A model generated the notes under the pieces. It did not search any database and was not told the DNA's origin. It worked only from the letters and a program-made list of their open reading frames with translations. This document shows positions 18,311 to 26,179 of a stretch of DNA of 64,000 nucleotides, one piece after another. The DNA lies in assembly GCA_023015825.1 (NCBI GenBank), contig JALKAW010000005.1:124001-188000 (forward strand), in the 5' to 3' direction. The translations under genes were made by a program, and so were the position numbers. This DNA is from Flavobacteriaceae bacterium S0862. GTDB lineage: Bacteria; Bacteroidota; Bacteroidia; Flavobacteriales; Flavobacteriaceae. Position 1 is the first letter of the stretch. Each line of letters starts with the position of its first letter.

Positions 18311-18335
18311 TAATAAATTATACACGTTGTTGTTG
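18311..18335 (-). repeat. Truncated cassette-like repeat, copy A
   Basis: On the minus strand this reads CAACAACGTGTATAATTTAT and so on, starting a few bases past the stop codon of the 203-residue gene. It nearly matches the corresponding end of copy B (CAACAACGTGCATAATTAAT). Together the two copies bracket that gene as direct repeats. Only the outer ~25 bases are present here. Confidence 0.7.
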
Positions 18336-18343
18336 ATAGGTCG

Positions 18344-18955
18344 CTAACTTTCTTCACCCTCTTTAGTTTGAGTTTCACTATCTTGATCAGAAGAGTCAGA
18401 ATCTTGAGATATCATTTCATCCTCTTCTATTTTGTCATTACTTTCATGAGAAGTATCTTGTGTGTCCTCTGTGCGTAAATGTTGAATTTCAGATAATTCA
18501 GCTTTCCAAGATTTATTCAATGAGTCTCTCAAAGCGCGCGACAATTTAAGAGCGCTCAGTTTAAGATCACGTTTTGAACAATCCTCACGTTCAAGTAATC
18601 GTTTGAAGTCAACCATTGCAGGTTCAACAATACTGTCTTCAACAACCGCAAGCTCACCCCAATAAATTTCATTGAATCTAACGATAGCTTCCTGGACATC
18701 TTGTTCAGAGGTATTAGTTGCAATTCTCGACGCCAGACCTGAAGCTTCGAAGTATAAATCTGTTTGTCTTTCAAGAAATTTATTTCTAACATTTAGTGCA
18801 TGCTGAAGTGAAGTCAATTCCTTATTGGCTTGTGTCGTTCTAATTGTTGAATATACAGCGAGAATTGCACCTGCAAATGCCACAACAATTGATATGATTT
18901 CAACTGTCAATCCATGATTTCCTTGTGCATCTTGCATTAGAATTGTTATAAGCAT
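18344..18955 (-). CDS. Hypothetical single-pass membrane protein in a repeat-flanked module
   Basis: I do not recognise this 203-residue protein. One membrane segment (about residues 16-38, EIISIVVAFAGAILAVYST) is followed by a soluble helical region (40-160) and a strongly acidic Ser/Asp/Glu-rich tail (about 163-203). A start at residue 7 (18937) is also possible. Its codon use seems less AT-biased than its neighbours, with GCGCGC and AGCGCTC words. Direct repeats of about 25 bases (copies A and B) flank it, so it looks like an acquired cassette. Confidence 0.7.
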   Translation of the reverse strand: MLITILMQDAQGNHGLTVEIISIVVAFAGAILAVYSTIRTTQANKELTSLQHALNVRNKFLERQTDLYFEASGLASRIATNTSEQDVQEAIVRFNEIYWGELAVVEDSIVEPAMVDFKRLLEREDCSKRDLKLSALKLSRALRDSLNKSWKAELSEIQHLRTEDTQDTSHESNDKIEEDEMISQDSDSSDQDSETQTKEGEES

Positions 18956-19005
18956 TGATCTGTTGTTTAATATTTATGAATTATCGCCAAATTGGTCGTG
19001 AATGG

Positions 19006-19114
19006 TTAGTTGCGTGAGAACTAAGATAGCAATTAAACTGAAACTCAACTGTTCATCCGCAAATATTTCCCTAAGTAGACTAGCACCAAGCAATTAATTA
19101 TGCACGTTGTTGTG
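19006..19114 (-). repeat. Cassette-like ~110-bp repeat, copy B
   Basis: This non-coding element fills the gap between the phosphatidyltransferase stop and the 203-residue gene. Plus-strand landmarks are TTAGTTGCGTG, GAACTAAGATAGC, ATTTCCCTAAG and CCAAGCAATTAATTAT, followed by GCACGTTGTTG. The order and spacing match copy C over about 100 bases, with substitutions in the centre. Confidence 0.75.
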
Positions 19115-19127
19115 GTGCATTTTTTGT

Positions 19128-19892
19128 TTAAAAGAAAAATTTTCTAATACCAATAAAAATGAAAACCATAACAGTATAAACTAAAAAGAACGGTAGAATA
19201 AAGGCTTTTAAACCAAATACAAGCATAACTGCAATAATGAGCAATTGGAAACCCAAACCAAATGTAGAAACACTTGTCATCAACCAATTTGGTATTATTT
19301 TACCTTTATCTGCATTACTATCTAAGAAATAAATGGTTTTATCAAAAACACCATAAAGTAATTTATACAAACAAAAAAGAATATTCACATGCTTTTGTTT
19401 TTCACCTTCTAATGCTATTGGTGTATTGTATTCAAACACACGACTAGTAGTATCCCCATCAAATTTATTTCTTAAAATAGCATAATAGTAATTGTAAAGC
19501 GTCCCTTGTAATTGTAATCCCAAAAATGCTAAGAAGCATATCCAAATGGTAGTATTTGTAACATACCATATAGAAACAAAGAATAAAGCGTTTAATATAA
19601 TGTCTGCTACAGAATCTAAATAACGACCAGTATATGATGGTTTTTGCTTTACGCGAGCTAATTCACCATCTGTAGCGTCTAAAATAGATTTGAAAATTAA
19701 AAAGAATGCAGCTAGCCAATAATATCCTTGTACAATACAAAAAATGGCAATAAAACCAGATATTATAAAACCAATAGTAACGTGAATAGGAGTGAAAGTA
19801 GTATTCTTTAATGAGTTTGCGATAACTTTAGCTATCGGTCTACCATAGTCAGAAAGATCAACAAATTTGTGCTCTTTTGGTAATTTGGACAT
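19128..19892 (-). CDS. CDP-alcohol phosphatidyltransferase family protein
   Basis: This 254-residue membrane enzyme carries the complete catalytic motif DGx2ARx8Gx3Dx3D (DGELARVKQ...GRYLDSVAD, about residues 93-115). About six membrane segments follow and precede the motif. Such enzymes transfer a phosphatidyl group from a CDP-lipid to an alcohol, as in phosphatidylglycerol-phosphate or phosphatidylinositol synthesis; the acceptor cannot be read from sequence. It lies inside the repeat-rich stretch but its composition looks native. Confidence 0.88.
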   Translation of the reverse strand: MSKLPKEHKFVDLSDYGRPIAKVIANSLKNTTFTPIHVTIGFIISGFIAIFCIVQGYYWLAAFFLIFKSILDATDGELARVKQKPSYTGRYLDSVADIILNALFFVSIWYVTNTTIWICFLAFLGLQLQGTLYNYYYAILRNKFDGDTTSRVFEYNTPIALEGEKQKHVNILFCLYKLLYGVFDKTIYFLDSNADKGKIIPNWLMTSVSTFGLGFQLLIIAVMLVFGLKAFILPFFLVYTVMVFIFIGIRKFFF

Positions 19893-19939
19893 TTAGTATC
19901 ATAGAATGTTTTGTGGAATATACCGAATTAAATTCGGTC

Positions 19940-19947
19940 CAAATTTA
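19940..19947 (-). promoter_or_regulatory. Candidate -7 box and leader hairpin of the phosphatidyltransferase gene
   Basis: The minus strand reads TAAATTTG, a match to TAnnTTTG, giving a leader of about 40 bases. A small palindrome ACCGAAT-TTA-ATTCGGT lies at the start of the predicted leader (about 19922-19938). Confidence 0.4.
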
Positions 19948-20141
19948 CAACTAATTCTTAGCTTATGAATTGGTTTTAGTGAGTATTATATTGAAAAATG
20001 ATTGTTTTATTTTGAAATTTTTCTGAGGACGAAATGTTTTTTCAAATCCCCACAACGAACTAGCTATAAGTAGTGCGAGAGTTAAGGGAGCATTATCGTA
20101 TAGCTTTTGTTCTGCTTTCGTTATTTTTAAATATTTAATAA

Positions 20142-20897
20142 CTAACTTTTTAAGTGTTCGAGTTCGTCTCGAATGAGAGACAATAGTTCGTGGATTGCCT
20201 CTTGACAATTTCGAAGAGAATCAAGAGCATTACCAGCCGTACTAAGAATACTGCTAAATTCTCTTATTAGTTCGGGATAAAAGGTTTCGAATTTCTTTAT
20301 ATCGAATATGCTTGCAGGCTGTATGTTGTTGAGGTCATTAAAAATTTGAAGATCCCCCTTAATGATTGGCTTGAGATGAAATTCCGATTTCTCATCAATG
20401 CTTGCGTCAATATGCAGATACCGTTTGTATCTTCTGTCATATAGCTCTAACAATTTAGATTTTATCTCTTCAGATTGAAGAAGTGCTTGAAAACCGCTGT
20501 TTGATATTTGATTATATGCGCTATATCTTGGAAAAAAACTGGCCCCGATTTGGCCTATACTTTTAAGGGAGTCTTCGAGTTGTTGAACTGTATAGTTCTC
20601 AATAAGTTCTTGATATGAATTACTGATAAAAAATTTTTGAGCTTCCATTCCAGCACTTATTAATCCACTAAATAATACTACATCTGTAGAATCTGCGGTC
20701 AAACTTACCAATAGATTCTCATAGAGTTTGATTTCTTGAACTCGCTCTTTTCTCGATTCATTCCAATTATTAACCTGAAGAGCCAATAAAATACCAATCA
20801 TGACTAATGCAATCTCTCCAATAGCATAAAGCAGATATTTGCGAAACTTATTTTCTGAAAGCAGACTTTGTCTAATTTTTCTAAAGAATTTTATCAT
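20142..20897 (-). CDS. DUF6090 family membrane protein
   Basis: The protein has 251 residues. The opening MIKFFRKIRQSLLSENKFRKY followed by YAIGEIALVMIGILLALQVNNW (membrane helix about 22-45) is the signature of DUF6090 proteins, which are abundant in Flavobacteriia and have no known function. The remainder (50-250) is predicted helical and faces the periplasm if the N-terminus is inside. It lies directly after repeat copy C, separated by about 45 bases, and is followed by a 235-base spacer with no clear gene. The family often occurs in accessory DNA. Confidence 0.85.
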   Translation of the reverse strand: MIKFFRKIRQSLLSENKFRKYLLYAIGEIALVMIGILLALQVNNWNESRKERVQEIKLYENLLVSLTADSTDVVLFSGLISAGMEAQKFFISNSYQELIENYTVQQLEDSLKSIGQIGASFFPRYSAYNQISNSGFQALLQSEEIKSKLLELYDRRYKRYLHIDASIDEKSEFHLKPIIKGDLQIFNDLNNIQPASIFDIKKFETFYPELIREFSSILSTAGNALDSLRNCQEAIHELLSLIRDELEHLKS

Positions 20898-20942
20898 TGT
20901 TTATTAGTTGGTCATAATGAAGTACAAGGTGTTTTTATATGA

Positions 20943-21039
20943 TTAGTTGCGTTGGCTGGAACTAAGTTAGCAAAAGAAAACGAACCATTGGAAATTCAGA
21001 AGGAATTTCCAATTAGGCCATAACCAAGCAATGAATTAT
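20943..21039 (-). repeat. Cassette-like ~100-bp repeat, copy C
   Basis: Plus-strand landmarks are TTAGTTGCGTT, GGAACTAAGTTAGC, a perfect hairpin GGAAATTC-AGAAG-GAATTTCC, and the end CCAAGCAATGAATTAT that touches the stop codon of the ACT-like gene. It aligns with copy B along its whole length. Confidence 0.75.
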
Positions 21040-21696
21040 CTATTTCTTAAGCTTTTTAACAGCCGAAAATGCTTTATCAACAAAATCGTCTTCAACCAAA
21101 ATAGTAAACTCATTAGTGGTTGAAACTACTTCGTATAAAATAATGCCTTCCCAGGCCAAACGTTTAAAAAAATGATAATACAAACCAGCAATTTTTGAGT
21201 TTTCTTCGGGTAAATTAATGCTAATTGCAGAAAGACCATCTTGTATAGCAATAAACGTTTCGCCTTTAAAACATTCCATAATAAAAGGCTTTAAACTGCT
21301 AGAAATAATAATATTACTTTCATGAATACCTCTTGTAAAGGTGTAAAACAATTTGGATTGACCTTTTACTTTTTCAAGTATTTTAGAGTGGTTTTGTATT
21401 AAGGTATGAGAGTTTTTAACTGTAAAATCGGTAAGGTTAGAGCGCACCGTGATATCTCCCAAGTTATTTATAATTTTTTTCATCTTTAAGGAATGCCCAG
21501 GGACGAGAGGAGAGTTATAGCGCCTTAATGCCATCATTATAGCAGCCGATTTCACAGGCTTTTTTAGTATGTCGCTAATTGGTTGTTGGAGTTCTTCGGC
21601 TAAGGCACTATAATTAATAATACCTCGTGACAGCGCTTCTTCTAGGTATGGTTGGGTAATTAGCACATCTTCTACACAACTTGCAATTGTTTTCAT
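21040..21696 (-). CDS. ACT-like regulatory domain protein
   Basis: This 218-residue cytoplasmic protein has no kinase or dehydrogenase part. The C-terminal region resembles tandem ACT domains (FIAIQDGLSAISINLP, then GIILYEVVSTTNEFTILVEDD, about residues 135-210). The N-terminal third (1-75) looks like a small helix-rich domain (IINYSALAEELQQPI...VKSAAIMMALRRY). Similar proteins are sometimes labelled aspartate kinase, but nothing catalytic is present. It may sense an amino acid. The stop codon abuts repeat copy C. Confidence 0.65.
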   Translation of the reverse strand: MKTIASCVEDVLITQPYLEEALSRGIINYSALAEELQQPISDILKKPVKSAAIMMALRRYNSPLVPGHSLKMKKIINNLGDITVRSNLTDFTVKNSHTLIQNHSKILEKVKGQSKLFYTFTRGIHESNIIISSSLKPFIMECFKGETFIAIQDGLSAISINLPEENSKIAGLYYHFFKRLAWEGIILYEVVSTTNEFTILVEDDFVDKAFSAVKKLKK

Positions 21697-21720
21697 TTGT
21701 TATATAATTAACATTGTGTG

Positions 21721-21728
21721 CAAATGTA
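21721..21728 (-). promoter_or_regulatory. Candidate -7 box for the ACT-like gene
   Basis: The minus strand reads TACATTTG, a match to TAnnTTTG, about 25 bases before the start. No matching -33 element is visible. Confidence 0.4.
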
Positions 21729-21956
21729 AACTTTTTATTAATTATGGGTTTGTATAGGCACAATTTTTGGGGTGAGGTTTTCAAAGAAGTACATTCAACC
21801 CTTAATTATAATACATATAAAATGAAATAACTTTACACTTGAATTACATACCAATAATTTAAGTAAGGGTATCTATATTATTAAGTTAAATTCTAATGAA
21901 AAGGTTGCAACAAAATGCTACCTAATCAATAGTTTTTAATGGTATGTTATTATTAG

Positions 21957-21979
21957 AAACCCGCTTTCTAGGCGGGTTT
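21957..21979. terminator. Terminator hairpin at the end of gldD, strongest on the plus strand
   Basis: A GC-rich stem AAACCCGC/GCGGGTTT with a 7-base loop sits right at the gldD stop. On the minus strand it ends gldD transcription, but the long T run (T8) is on the plus strand, where no upstream gene is known in the preceding 260 bases. Confidence 0.75.
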
Positions 21980-21981
21980 TT

Positions 21982-22557
21982 TTATTCCTTCCATCGAATG
22001 GTTTCCATAATATGCTGAATATCTTTCTTTAAATAGTCAGCAGCTGGAAGAATAGAATCGTAGTTAGGTTTCGCGTAAAAGTATAAAGAGCCAGTTAAAA
22101 AATGCTTGACACTATCTGTAACATAAAACTGCGATTGTGAGGCAGCGTTACCACCAACTTCATAAAACATTCCAAAGACTCTATTTTCAAAATTTAAATA
22201 GGGTTGCTCAATAATTTCATCGGCTCTTTGAGAATGTTTTTGGGTAATATTTTGTGCATCTATTAAGTAGGGTTCTAGGTTGTTATTAATAATCTCTTTA
22301 TAGGTAATATAAATAGTCCCTTTTAATGATGGATAAGAAATGTCTAAACTATACGATTTTTGGTCACCAGATACTTTAATATTACTAATATCTTTAGCAA
22401 ACAGATTTTTCTCGAAGGAAAAAGGTAGCTCTTGTTGAATTTGAACATATTGATGTTTAGGGTAGTCTAATCTTAAAAAAGCTTTTGGCTTTGGTGTTGG
22501 GTCGTTTCCACACGATATACAAAAGGCAATAATTATTAATAGAAAAATGCTTCTCAT
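21982..22557 (-). CDS. gldD: Gliding motility lipoprotein GldD
   Basis: This 191-residue lipoprotein has a lipobox CISC (Cys16). Family features include the opening PKPKAFLRLDYPKHQY and the C-terminal LYFYAKPNYDSILPAADYLKKDI. GldD is needed for gliding and T9SS function in Flavobacterium. The start follows the gldE stop directly (adjacent codons), the usual gldE-gldD arrangement. Confidence 0.94.
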   Translation of the reverse strand: MRSIFLLIIIAFCISCGNDPTPKPKAFLRLDYPKHQYVQIQQELPFSFEKNLFAKDISNIKVSGDQKSYSLDISYPSLKGTIYITYKEIINNNLEPYLIDAQNITQKHSQRADEIIEQPYLNFENRVFGMFYEVGGNAASQSQFYVTDSVKHFLTGSLYFYAKPNYDSILPAADYLKKDIQHIMETIRWKE

Positions 22558-23859
22558 TTAATTGATAGTGATTTTTACTTGTTTAATACGTTTTTTATCT
22601 AAAGATTCTATAGTAAAAACGTAATTCTCAAAATTTATTTTACTGTCTAATTTTGGAAAATTTCCAGAAATTTCTAATACAAACCCTGCTATAGTTTCTG
22701 CCTCTCCTTTATTGTCTTCAAAAACAGCCTCGTCCTCAATTTTAATAATACGATAAAAATCTTTTAAAGTTGTTTTACCATCAAATACAAAGTTGTTATT
22801 ATCCAATTTAGAATAAATAAGGTCGTCGTCATCAAATTCATCACTAATATCGCCAACAATTTCCTCAATAACATCTTCTAACGATACAATCCCTGATGTG
22901 CCTCCATATTCATCTACCACGACTGCTAAATGCACCTTTTTCTCTTGAAATTCTTGCATTAAATCGTCTAGCTTTTTATTCTCGGGAACAAAAAATGGAT
23001 CACGCAATAATGTGGTCCAATCAAACTGTTTTTTACCTAAATGGGGCAACAAATCTTTTACATATAAAACACCAACAACATTATCGACATTGTCTTGAAA
23101 GACAGGGATTCGAGAATAGCCATTTTTAATAATATCTGGAACAATATCGCTATATTTTAAAGTGTTATCTAGCGCAAAAATGTCAATACGCGGCCTCATA
23201 ACCTGTTTCGTGTCAGTATTTCCAAACGACACAATGCCTTTCAATATTTTGTGTTCTTCTTTTGTTGTGTCTTCTTCGCTAGTTAGTTCTAATGCTTGCG
23301 ATAATTGATCCACACTTATATTAGATTTTTGCTTTCCTAATTTATTATGCATTGCGATAGTAATACTGCGCATAGGTAAACTTAAAGGAGAAATGATTAC
23401 ATCTAAAAACCGTAAAGGATATGCCATGAATTTGGCAAATTTCACACTATTTCTACTGGCATAAATTTTAGGTAAAATTTCACCAAACAATAGAATTAAA
23501 AAGGTTACTACTCCAACTTCAACTAAAAACTTAAACCAAGTTGGAGATAGATTGGCAAAATAGAATTCGCTTAAATAGGCAAACAAAATAACTATGGCAA
23601 TATTTATAAAGTTATTTGCTACTAAAATTGTTGCTAGAAGTTTTTTAGGTTTTTCTAATAACTTATAAATAATTTCCAGAGGTTTGGATTCTTCGGTTGA
23701 ATTATCGAAATCTGATTGTGTTAGCGAAAACAATGCTACTTCGGCTCCAGAAATTAGTGCAGAACAGATTAATAGTATAAAAAACAATATAATTCCAGAT
23801 ACGGTTGAGGTATCAATGGCAGTTAAATATATTGTTAAACTAATGGGATCAGGATCCAA
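22558..23859 (-). CDS. gldE: Gliding-associated CNNM/CBS protein GldE
   Basis: This 433-residue inner-membrane protein has an N-terminal DUF21/CNNM part with about four membrane segments (20-160), then two CBS domains (about 210-335) and a CorC/HlyC C-terminal domain. Related proteins handle magnesium or cobalt; GldE supports gliding together with GldD. Here it precedes gldD with no gap and follows ssb after about 20 bases. Confidence 0.93.
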   Translation of the reverse strand: MDPDPISLTIYLTAIDTSTVSGIILFFILLICSALISGAEVALFSLTQSDFDNSTEESKPLEIIYKLLEKPKKLLATILVANNFINIAIVILFAYLSEFYFANLSPTWFKFLVEVGVVTFLILLFGEILPKIYASRNSVKFAKFMAYPLRFLDVIISPLSLPMRSITIAMHNKLGKQKSNISVDQLSQALELTSEEDTTKEEHKILKGIVSFGNTDTKQVMRPRIDIFALDNTLKYSDIVPDIIKNGYSRIPVFQDNVDNVVGVLYVKDLLPHLGKKQFDWTTLLRDPFFVPENKKLDDLMQEFQEKKVHLAVVVDEYGGTSGIVSLEDVIEEIVGDISDEFDDDDLIYSKLDNNNFVFDGKTTLKDFYRIIKIEDEAVFEDNKGEAETIAGFVLEISGNFPKLDSKINFENYVFTIESLDKKRIKQVKITIN

Positions 23860-23880
23860 ATTTATACGTTTTGGTTAATA

Positions 23881-24324
23881 TTAAAATGGCAAATCGTCAT
23901 TATCGTCTCCAATAGGTTCACTTACTTGATTTTGTGTTTGCTGTTTAGCCTCAGGTTGTGGAGCACCTTGAGTATTGCCACTTTCGTTTTTGGTTGTTAA
24001 AAATGTGAAATCGTTACAATAAATTTCAGTTGAATAGCGATCATTACCTTTGTCATCTTGCCATTTACGTGTTTTAATTCTACCTTCAATATAGACCTTG
24101 TCGCCTTTGCTTAAGTATTTTTCACAAATTTCGGCAGCTTTATTACGTACAACAATGTTGTGCCATTCGGTATTGGTGACACGTTCATTGGTTTGCTTGT
24201 TTGTATAAGTCTCGTTGGTTGCTAACGGAAAACGACCAACACAATTCTTATCATCAAAATAATGCATTTTCACTTCATCTCCCAAATGCCCAATCAGCAT
24301 TACTTTGTTTAATGTTCCAGACAT
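23881..24324 (-). CDS. ssb: Single-stranded DNA-binding protein
   Basis: This 147-residue OB-fold protein opens with SGTLNKVMLIGHLGDEVKM. A flexible Gln/Pro-rich linker (about 113-137) leads to the acidic tip DDNDDLPF that binds partner proteins. It coats single-stranded DNA during replication and repair. It stands between mutY and gldE on the same strand. Confidence 0.96.
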   Translation of the reverse strand: MSGTLNKVMLIGHLGDEVKMHYFDDKNCVGRFPLATNETYTNKQTNERVTNTEWHNIVVRNKAAEICEKYLSKGDKVYIEGRIKTRKWQDDKGNDRYSTEIYCNDFTFLTTKNESGNTQGAPQPEAKQQTQNQVSEPIGDDNDDLPF

Positions 24325-24392
24325 AATAATTTGTTTTAGACTACTAAATTAGTGGTTTTTAATTGATTTATTTAAAGGTAATAAAAAAGCTT

Positions 24393-25433
24393 TTAAAAAT
24401 TAAATTGCTCAATAAAATTTCCAATTAATATAGGAACTGGATATTGTCTAATTTTAGACTTTGGAATACTATCTTTTGGAAGCTTATGAGTTTCAATAAT
24501 CCAGAATTTTGTGTGCAAATGTTGATGTGATAGTTTATGGATAATTGCTTTATTGTTATATAAACTGAGTTCATATGTATTACCATTTAATAAAGTCTTA
24601 ATTTCCGAATGTGATTTTAGCTCATCTATTGTTAAATTTTTTTCTGACTCGATTAAAGGAAACTGATATAAGTTTTTCCAAATACCTTTTTCGGTTCGTT
24701 GTTCGATAATAGTTTTTCCATCGTTAGAGAGGAATACTAAAAAATTAAAAAACTTTTTACTGACCTTTGTTTTTTTGAGCTTTAGAGGAAGTAAATTAAT
24801 CTTATCCAGTTCAAAAGCTTTACAACCATTTTGTAGAGGGCATTCATTACAATTGGGATTTGTTGGTTTACATTGTACAGCACCAAATTCCATAATAGCT
24901 TGGTTGTAATCACCAATATTGGTTTTTGGAAGGAGCTGCTGTGCTAAAGCTTTAAACTCTTTAATTCCCTTTGTAGAATTAATTGGCGTATCGATATTAA
25001 AATATCTTGATAAAACCCTATACACATTTCCGTCAACTACAGCGGTTGCTTCGTTGTAACAAATAGAAGCAATGGCGCTTGCGGTATAATCACCAACACC
25101 TTTTAGGCTAAGGAGTTCTTTATAAGTCTTGGGAAACTCACCTTGTAATTCATTCAAAATGTATTTAGCTGAAAAATGTAAATTTCTAGCTCTAGAATAA
25201 TATCCTAAACCCTGCCATAACTTTAAGACTTCTGATTCTTCGGCATTTGCAAGTGTAATTACAGTTGGAAATTTGCTCACAAAAGCTTCATAATATGGTA
25301 ACCCTTGTTTAATCTGCGTTTGTTGTAAAATGATTTCAGATAGCCATATTAAATAAGAGTTTTTAGTTTTTCTCCAAGGCAACTCACGTTTATGTGCTGA
25401 GTACCAATCAATTAAAATTTTATTAAAAATCAT
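24393..25433 (-). CDS. mutY: A/G-specific adenine glycosylase MutY
   Basis: The protein has 346 residues from MIFNKILID (25433); the longer frame to 25529 crosses a promoter box. It removes adenine mispaired with 8-oxoguanine. Visible are the catalytic Glu in LSEIILQQTQ (Glu33), the helix-hairpin-helix LSLKGVGDYTASAI (about 108-121), the catalytic Asp in VVDGNVYRV (134) and the 4Fe-4S ligands Cys188, 195, 198 and 204. The C-terminal NUDIX-like 8-oxoG recognition domain is present (230-346). Confidence 0.95.
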   Translation of the reverse strand: MIFNKILIDWYSAHKRELPWRKTKNSYLIWLSEIILQQTQIKQGLPYYEAFVSKFPTVITLANAEESEVLKLWQGLGYYSRARNLHFSAKYILNELQGEFPKTYKELLSLKGVGDYTASAIASICYNEATAVVDGNVYRVLSRYFNIDTPINSTKGIKEFKALAQQLLPKTNIGDYNQAIMEFGAVQCKPTNPNCNECPLQNGCKAFELDKINLLPLKLKKTKVSKKFFNFLVFLSNDGKTIIEQRTEKGIWKNLYQFPLIESEKNLTIDELKSHSEIKTLLNGNTYELSLYNNKAIIHKLSHQHLHTKFWIIETHKLPKDSIPKSKIRQYPVPILIGNFIEQFNF

Positions 25434-25452
25434 TTTAAAATTATATGAGCTG

Positions 25453-25460
25453 CAAAAATA
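25453..25460 (-). promoter_or_regulatory. Candidate -7 box for mutY
   Basis: The minus strand reads TATTTTTG, giving a leader of about 13 bases. It lies back-to-back with the hup promoter in the 135-base divergent region. Confidence 0.45.
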
Positions 25461-25494
25461 AACGTTTATTGGGTTAAAATTTAATGATTTAGGC

Positions 25495-25526
25495 TTGAAA
25501 TATTGAATATAAAATACATATATTTG
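25495..25526 (+). promoter_or_regulatory. Bacteroidota promoter of hup
   Basis: TTG at 25495-25497 and TATATTTG at 25519-25526 are separated by 21 bases. Both halves and the spacing match the Flavobacterium consensus TTG-N17-23-TAnnTTTG. The expected leader before the hup ATG (25569) is about 36 bases. Confidence 0.8.
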
Positions 25527-25568
25527 CATCCCTTAGAATTAATAGATAACCCTAAAAAATAATTAACA

Positions 25569-25859
25569 ATGACGAAGGCTGATATAGTAGCTAAAATTTC
25601 TGAGAAATTAGGAATTGAAAAAGGAGATGTACAAGCAACAGTAGAAACTTTTATGACGGAAGTTAAAAACTCTTTAGAAGGAGGAGATAACGTTTACTTA
25701 AGAGGATTTGGTAGTTTCATCGTAAAAACAAGAGCAGAGAAAACAGGTAGAAATATTTCAAAAAATACGACTATTAAAATTCCAGCACACAACATTCCAG
25801 CATTTAAGCCCGCAAAAGTATTTGTAGAAGGTGTAAAAGCAAATGTTGAAGTTAAATAA
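25569..25859 (+). CDS. hup: HU family DNA-binding protein
   Basis: This 96-residue nucleoid protein starts TKADIVAKISEKLGIEKGDV and has the central GFGSFIVKTRAEKTGRN and the conserved PAHNIPAFKPAK. It is full length for HU/IHF proteins, which bend DNA as dimers. It has a clear promoter and is followed 39 bases later by a tiny basic protein and a terminator. Confidence 0.95.
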   Translation: MTKADIVAKISEKLGIEKGDVQATVETFMTEVKNSLEGGDNVYLRGFGSFIVKTRAEKTGRNISKNTTIKIPAHNIPAFKPAKVFVEGVKANVEVK

Positions 25860-25898
25860 GACATTAAAAAAAAGTATTAATTAAAAAAAACATTATTT

Positions 25899-25988
25899 AT
25901 GCCAAGTGGTAAAAAACGTAAAAGACACAAGGTAGCGACGCATAAGCGTAAAAAAAGAAGACGCGCTAATCGTCACAAGAAAAAATAA
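25899..25988 (+). CDS. 29-residue Lys/Arg-rich AURKAIP1/COX24-like protein
   Basis: This small gene encodes 29 residues, of which about two thirds are Lys, Arg or His (opening MPSGKKRKRHKVATHKRKKR and ending in three Lys). The pattern matches the tiny basic proteins of Bacteroidota often labelled AURKAIP1/COX24 domain proteins, relatives of mitochondrial mS38. They are suspected ribosomal components, which I state as likely but not proven. It lies between hup and a terminator, so it is probably on the hup transcript. Confidence 0.8.
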   Translation: MPSGKKRKRHKVATHKRKKRRRANRHKKK

Positions 25989-25991
25989 TTT

Positions 25992-26022
25992 GAAAAAGTA
26001 GTTGCAAAACTACTTTTTCAGT
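25992..26022 (+). terminator. Terminator after hup and the basic microprotein
   Basis: A 12-bp perfect stem (GAAAAAGTAGTT with AACTACTTTTTC, loop GCAA) begins 4 bases after the microprotein stop and is followed by a short T run. Confidence 0.75.
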
Positions 26023-26049
26023 TTTATTTAAAAATCGTTCTTTGATATC

Positions 26050-26166
26050 AAATTCATGTATTATTATGTTACTACCTAACATAATCATGAATTTTCTGGA
26101 TTAAAATCCTGTGAATCAAATAATATGTTTAATCCATCTGTCGTGACGTTAATGGTCGTGATGGAT
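26050..26166 (+). promoter_or_regulatory. Structured 5' leader candidate of rng
   Basis: Three nested or successive inverted repeats precede rng: AAATTCATG/CATGAATTT with inner ATTATGTT/AACATAAT (26050-26094), GGATTAAA/TTTAATCC (26098-26135), and ATCCATC/GATGGAT (26132-26166). They lie in the 191-base gap between the hup terminator and the rng ATG. An RNA-level control element is possible but not shown. Confidence 0.4.
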
Positions 26167-26179
26167 AAAAATTAACAAA

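Noticed and set aside
19963-20208. 81-residue minus-strand frame overlapping the DUF6090 gene end
   Set aside because: Its first part is an out-of-frame reading of the DUF6090 gene, it has no clear start signal and no recognisable domain. The 235-base spacer it covers may hold a degraded repeat instead.
18311-21039. Classical integron with attC sites
   Set aside because: Core sites of the GTTRRRY/RYYYAAC type are not visible at the repeat ends and no tyrosine integrase gene is in the window. The repeats are therefore reported as cassette-like only.
21040-21696. Aspartate kinase
   Set aside because: The frame has ACT-like sequence but no kinase domain or catalytic motifs, so only a regulatory domain can be supported.
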